In this document: positions 55,244 to 56,099 of the stretch, piece after piece | Position numbering within the stretch: the first letter of the stretch is position 1 | How the letters are laid out: each line of letters begins with the position of its first letter | From: Syntrophaceae bacterium | GTDB lineage: Bacteria; Desulfobacterota; Syntrophia; Syntrophales; UBA2185 | Direction: 5' to 3' | DNA: 56,099 bases | Assembly (NCBI GenBank): GCA_003153775.1 | Contig: PMBI01000044.1 | Coordinates: 31,176-87,274 of the forward strand | Position numbers and translations under genes: made by a program | Notes under the pieces: model-generated | Database searches by the model: none | What the model was told of the DNA's origin: nothing | The model's input: only the letters and a program-made list of their open reading frames with translations

Positions 55244-55777
55244 TCAGTAAAATAAGAAGACGGCGTCAAGAAAGAAAAATACCCAGCCGCTTACCGTTGC
55301 AACGCTGAGATAGAAGAGGGGCTTCTTCTTCGTCAGGGCTGAAATCGAGGCGAGCATGATGGATATCTGCAGGAAGATGAGGCCGTACCCGAAATTTCCC
55401 GCCCGTGCCTGCGCATCCTCCTTTGATTTTGCGAGGGCATCGGCCGTCGCCTTGATCTCCGTCTTCTCCGCATCGTACCGTTTGATCTGCTTATCATAGT
55501 CTTTGATAAGCTGCGAGTATCTTTCCCGGAAGGCTTTTGGCCTCTTTGCCTCTGCCATCGTCTCTAATTCCAGTTTCTGCTTCTGTATCTCATAGACATA
55601 TGACTTGATGCTCTTTGCCTGATAATAGGCCCACTGGCTCGTTTCCTGGCCTTGATTGAGAATTGCGCGGGAGGAATACTTGCCTATGTACAGCGTCGTT
55701 ACTGCGGCAAATACTGCCATGGCAGCAGTGGCTAAGGCCACCAATGACATCCACCTGTCAGGTTTCATATCAGACAT
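55244..55777 (-). CDS. DUF4337-like membrane protein
   Basis: The 177 residues have an N-terminal membrane helix (about 11-30), a central charged coiled coil (about 55-120, with YDKQIKRYDAEKTEIKATAD) and two C-terminal helices (about 125-145 and 155-175). This matches the DUF4337 layout, including the QWAYYQAKSIKSYVYEIQKQ-type segment after the first helix. No biochemical role is known. AGGAGG lies 9 bases before the ATG. It probably shares a transcript with the cytochrome b5/DUF2231 gene. Confidence 0.8.
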   Translation of the reverse strand: MSDMKPDRWMSLVALATAAMAVFAAVTTLYIGKYSSRAILNQGQETSQWAYYQAKSIKSYVYEIQKQKLELETMAEAKRPKAFRERYSQLIKDYDKQIKRYDAEKTEIKATADALAKSKEDAQARAGNFGYGLIFLQISIMLASISALTKKKPLFYLSVATVSGWVFFFLDAVFLFY

Positions 55778-55891
55778 ACAATAGAGCCTCCTTTGTCAAA
55801 GGGGAAAACCATCCACTCCTCCCTTTGTAATAATAAGAGAGGTTGGGAGGGATTTACAGTGCGTAAAGATGTTACAAATAGCCGTAATATT

Positions 55892-55922
55892 AAAAAAGGG
55901 TTAACCGATTCAAGCTAACCCT
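55892..55922 (-). terminator. Rho-independent terminator for a gene right of the window
   Basis: On the minus strand AGGGTTA and TAACCCT pair around a 12-base loop, followed by six T. It insulates the DUF4337 gene from upstream transcription. Confidence 0.8.
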
Positions 55923-55975
55923 CTATTAATTATTTGGTGGCGGAGGCAGTCTCTTCATAGCGCTCCTCGCGATCC

Positions 55976-56011
55976 AAATTCCCTGATAAACAGGGAATTT
56001 ACAGGGAATTT
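55976..56011. repeat. Palindromic AAATTCCCTG repeat with extra half-site
   Basis: AAATTCCCTG and CAGGGAATTT are perfect 10-base arms around ATAAA, followed at once by a third copy ACAGGGAATTT. Similar CAGGGAATTTACAGGGAATT sequences recur in many bacterial genomes and often lie near insertion-prone sites; that is from memory, not tested here. Confidence 0.7.
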
Positions 56012-56099
56012 TCTCTTTTTTGGCACTGAAAAGACAAAACCTCTGGCAATATGAAGGCTCATTCCCCGCGGTTACAGATAAAATTCCCTACTCAACGTA

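Larger units (their letters stand above)
55778..56099. other. Intergenic region at the right edge
   Basis: This stretch holds a CTTTGTCAAAGGGG/CCCTCCCTTTG-type degenerate palindrome (55791-55856), a terminator for a minus-strand gene lying beyond the window (55892-55922), and a palindromic AAATTCCCTG repeat (55976-56011). No complete gene is present. Confidence 0.6.

Overview
The window reads as chromosomal DNA of a Gram-negative, probably anaerobic bacterium of the Desulfobacterota (former Deltaproteobacteria), possibly Syntrophia- or Syntrophorhabdia-like. The placement is an inference. It rests on an F-type ATP synthase operon with both b and b' subunits but no a or c genes, a menaquinone-type methyltransferase, NiFe-hydrogenase maturation genes, a PocR-domain histidine kinase, a probable selenocysteine codon, and intergenic palindromes of a kind common in that group. 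No rRNA, tRNA, CRISPR array or intact mobile element was found. Gene density is high, and most of the content is housekeeping.

Layout. 1-9.6 kb: the start of a phospholipase D-like nuclease, ftcD with a metallophosphatase, ftsY, smc, a DUF2007 gene, moaA and greA; four intergenic repeat copies lie between 0.5 and 3.6 kb. 9.6-15.6 kb: the ATP synthase operon atpX(b')-F-H-A-G-D-C on the minus strand. 15.8-21.9 kb: the cell-shape block, with mreB, mreC, mreD, mrdA (PBP2), rodA and a bactofilin. 22-28.4 kb: protein quality control (a PpiD/SurA-like chaperone, Hsp20, Lon), a Nudix hydrolase coupled to a truncated adenine deaminase remnant, and ubiE/menE-type menG. 28.8-31 kb: a small exported-protein locus with a secreted protein, a rhodanese whose active-site loop contains an in-frame TGA (probable selenocysteine), and a convergent TlpA-type thioredoxin.

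31.2-36.6 kb is the most unusual region. A 1123-residue protein carries MORN repeats at both ends around about 810 residues of Ala/Glu/Lys/Arg helix built from a 46-residue repeat. It is followed by a seven-unit MORN protein and a tandem GAF protein with its own strong promoter. 36.6-45.5 kb: hydrogenase maturation genes hypD, hypF and hypBA, split by a PocR-GAF-PAS histidine kinase and an ATP-grasp ligase; hypC, hypE and hydrogenase structural genes are absent. 45.6-49.6 kb: DedA, a bactofilin-like membrane protein, glmM and two uncharacterised genes. 49.8-54.3 kb: a branched-chain amino-acid ABC transporter (livKHMGF). 54.5-55.8 kb: a cytochrome b5-like/DUF2231 membrane protein and a DUF4337 protein. 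The right edge holds a terminator for a gene outside the window and a palindromic repeat.

Best candidates for something new are the selenocysteine-type rhodanese paired with a thioredoxin, and the MORN-helix-MORN protein with its MORN and GAF neighbours.
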